Of a stretch of 64,000 bases of DNA, positions 61,886-64,000 are shown piece by piece. Each line of letters begins with the position of its first letter. Position 1 is the first letter of the stretch. A program made the position numbers and the translations under genes. The notes beneath the pieces are model-generated. The model saw only the letters and a list, made by a program, of their open reading frames with translations, ran no database searches and was not told where the DNA came from. The DNA comes from Nymphaea colorata (Eukaryota; Streptophyta; Magnoliopsida; Nymphaeales; Nymphaeaceae). The stretch lies in contig NC_045149.1 in the NCBI RefSeq assembly GCF_008831285.2, positions 8,460,417 through 8,524,416 on the forward strand, read 5' to 3'.

Positions 61886-64000
61886 GTATCTTACTTTTTA
61901 AAATGAAATTTAATCAAGGGACTGCATAACTCATGAATCATGACGATTCGTGGCTGGGTTCTTTTATGTAGGAAGATTGAAAACTTGTCTCTAATCTCCT
62001 CTACCACCTTGGATCAATTAAATTGAATGACAAGAATCCAGATGACTTTAAATGAGAAGGAAAACAAAACAATACTCAAGCTAATTCATCCATAATTTTG
62101 CCATGCAAGGGTGGATTACATTCATAAGAATGTATCTATCCCTAATAGGCATTTTCATCACATATATTGCAGCAAAATTACTCTCTTATCATGAGATTCT
62201 CTCATGGTAAGGAGTTGAAAATGGTTTTAAGCATATTGTTTTGAAAGGGACGTGGCCGTGGGACCCTTTTCAAAACTTGATACATGGTTAGTCTTTTTAG
62301 GAAAGCCGACTCTTGCATGCGTTATGCATTAACATGTACATTCAATCGTAGGTTTCCCCAAACTGGACATCATTCCTAGCTATAAAATAAATGAAAACAA
62401 ACATCTCCAACGAATTGCTGAAATTAAAATGAACCAACAAGAAGCTAAAGTACATGAGAAATGACTTAAAATCATCTACTTTGCGGTCGGTCTTGATGCT
62501 TATCCTTCTTCTTCACTTGTTTTCTAAATCGAGCAATCTTAAGCAAGAATCCAACCTTGGATTCGAGCTTAGTAAAGTTAGAATAAGAATAGCTTACTTG
62601 CTGAAATTTAGAGTGCAAAAGAGAGCTTATCTCCATGAAAATCCTAAGTAAGGGTTCACTTAAGCACCCTAACTTAGCAAAATCAATGGACAGAATAGAG
62701 GAAAATGAAGAAGAAAATGGGAGAAAGGGGAAAGGAGGCTTGGACGAATTCTTCTTCTTTTCCTTCCTTATCTTTTTTGGCTCCTTAGCTGCAGCAACTT
62801 GATACCACTTCAAAATTTTCGTCCTCCTTCTTGGTAGCCAAGGGGAGGTTTATATAGAGGAGGAGGTGAGTTCAACCACCTTATTAACTCACCTTGAAAA
62901 CTTGTTTCAGACCTTGGGGACTTGTAAAATGAGTTAAATAGAATTTAAAGGCTCTAATTGACTATTCTTAGCCCATTTACAAGAGCTAGGTGGGCTGGGC
63001 TTGGTTTGCTCAACATTGGTTCAGACCTAGCTGACCAACTTTGACCAAAATTTTAGACAAAAATGCCCTAGCATAGGGTTGTTCCTCATTTTGTGCTATT
63101 TATTTTTTTCTTTGTTTGAATCAAGCTTGTTAGGTTAAAACCTAGTTACTAAGCTTTAAATGCTATTGAATTATGATAATTAAAATTAAATTTGAATAAA
63201 ATTTGAAAGTTCTATCAAATTTGGTTTGAAAAAGGTATTTTTATTCATAACTTGATTAAAGATAGATTTCAACTGAATCAAACTTTGGTTTGAAATATTG
63301 AATTTTAAATTGGTATTTGATTTATATATTTGACAAATTCAAATGTATATGTGTCTTTCATAAACCAATTTAGGCTCTGTAATCTCAATTTGACCATAGA
63401 AGGGTAAAATGATCCAGATTGGTCAATTTCGACCATTTGACCAAAGTCAAAGCTCATTTTCGAGTAGTTTGACTTTGTTTGAGGTTATTTGATAAATTTG
63501 AAATAAGAAAATTCTTAATTGAGCTAAATTATACTTCGACAGAGTCTAGTCAAAGTGGGTTCGATTCGGTGAAAGTCTATTTTTGTCCATAGATTGGGTC
63601 ACGGGATAGACATATCCTTTTGACTGTGCTGAGCCCAGGTTGACCGAACCTAGCTGAAATTGGCACCATATTTGGGTGCACCCGGGTCAAACCTACTTGG
63701 ATTAAGTAGGTTAGGTGAGTTTGTCCAGCCGAGTTATTGCTTTTTGGAAATTGACTCTTCTTTAAAGACGACCTGGTTAAAGAAAAGAGAGAGACATAAA
63801 TGTCTTTCTTTTCCTTGGTTTCTCATTCATTTCTCTTGAAAATGACTTTTTTTTTCATTTAATTGAGAGAAATATCTTTTTTTTCAATGGGGGGAGTGAC
63901 CCCTGGGGGGCTCTTGACCACACGGGCTTGGTGGGGCCCACATTCTAGACTGAATTAGATCCAATTCTTAGATTTAAGTCAAACTTTGAATTTTGCAATT
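60096..64000 (-). mobile_element. Tat/Ogre-type LTR, incomplete at the right edge
   Basis: It begins TGTTCACACCCC, like the LTRs at 16206 and 27759, and carries the same GGATCCGCCCGTTGAT, CCAACCGTTCTTGCCGCCTT and GGGGTAATTAGACCAAG block near 60190-60250. A minus-strand TATA box (TATATAAA) lies near 62857-62849. It disrupts copia pol exactly at 60096. Its far end lies outside the window, so it could be a solo LTR or the 3' LTR of a full element. It lacks the 177-bp array, so it belongs to a different subfamily. Confidence 0.65.
61831..61884. repeat. (TG)n(TA)n microsatellite
   Basis: Short TG run followed by a long TA run, inside the LTR. Confidence 0.95.

Overview
The window is nuclear DNA of a flowering plant. 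The evidence is AT-rich intergenic sequence, long AT microsatellites, plant LTR retrotransposon families (Ty3/gypsy of the Tat/Ogre type and Ty1/copia), plant-type MITEs, and one recognisable host gene family with GT-AG introns and plastid-type N-termini. I cannot name the species. There is no operon, CRISPR array or other prokaryotic structure.

Host genes: the only gene family I can assign is carotenoid cleavage dioxygenase 4 (CCD4), in three copies, all on the minus strand. Copy 1 (1-1483) is cut by the left edge, but its frame is open for all 494 visible codons. Copy 2 (50641-53241) is a complete two-exon gene of 599 codons. Copy 3 (40761-41922) is a pseudogene: it lacks its promoter and about the first 375 codons and has three frameshifts. 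Copies 2 and 3 sit in two diverged tandem blocks (about 40.5-46.6 kb and 50.4-59.4 kb) that share several kilobases of noncoding sequence and a piece of a copia element. Copies 1 and 2 match closely in coding sequence but not upstream, so they may be expressed differently.

Repeats, left to right: a solo Tat/Ogre-type LTR (3134-6642) with a perfect 5-bp target duplication and an internal array of ~177-bp repeats; a hAT-type MITE (10868-11249) with an 8-bp target duplication; a large LTR element with no recognisable coding domain (13626-33214), with two 373-bp LTRs and a perfect 5-bp target duplication; nested inside it, a minus-strand Tat/Ogre element (16206-30641) with an extra ORF1, gag, protease, RT, two RNase H regions and integrase, all decayed; a PIF/Harbinger-like element (35384-37860) carrying a CT-rich minisatellite; an internally deleted copia element (about 46637-49740); and copia pol remains (58745-60095) broken at 60096 by another Tat/Ogre-type LTR that runs off the right edge.

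The region therefore reads as a small CCD4 cluster spread apart by nested retrotransposons and reshaped by duplication, deletion and pseudogene formation. CCD4 enzymes cleave carotenoids in plastids and so affect tissue colour and scent volatiles; that function is inferred from the family and not shown by the sequence alone.
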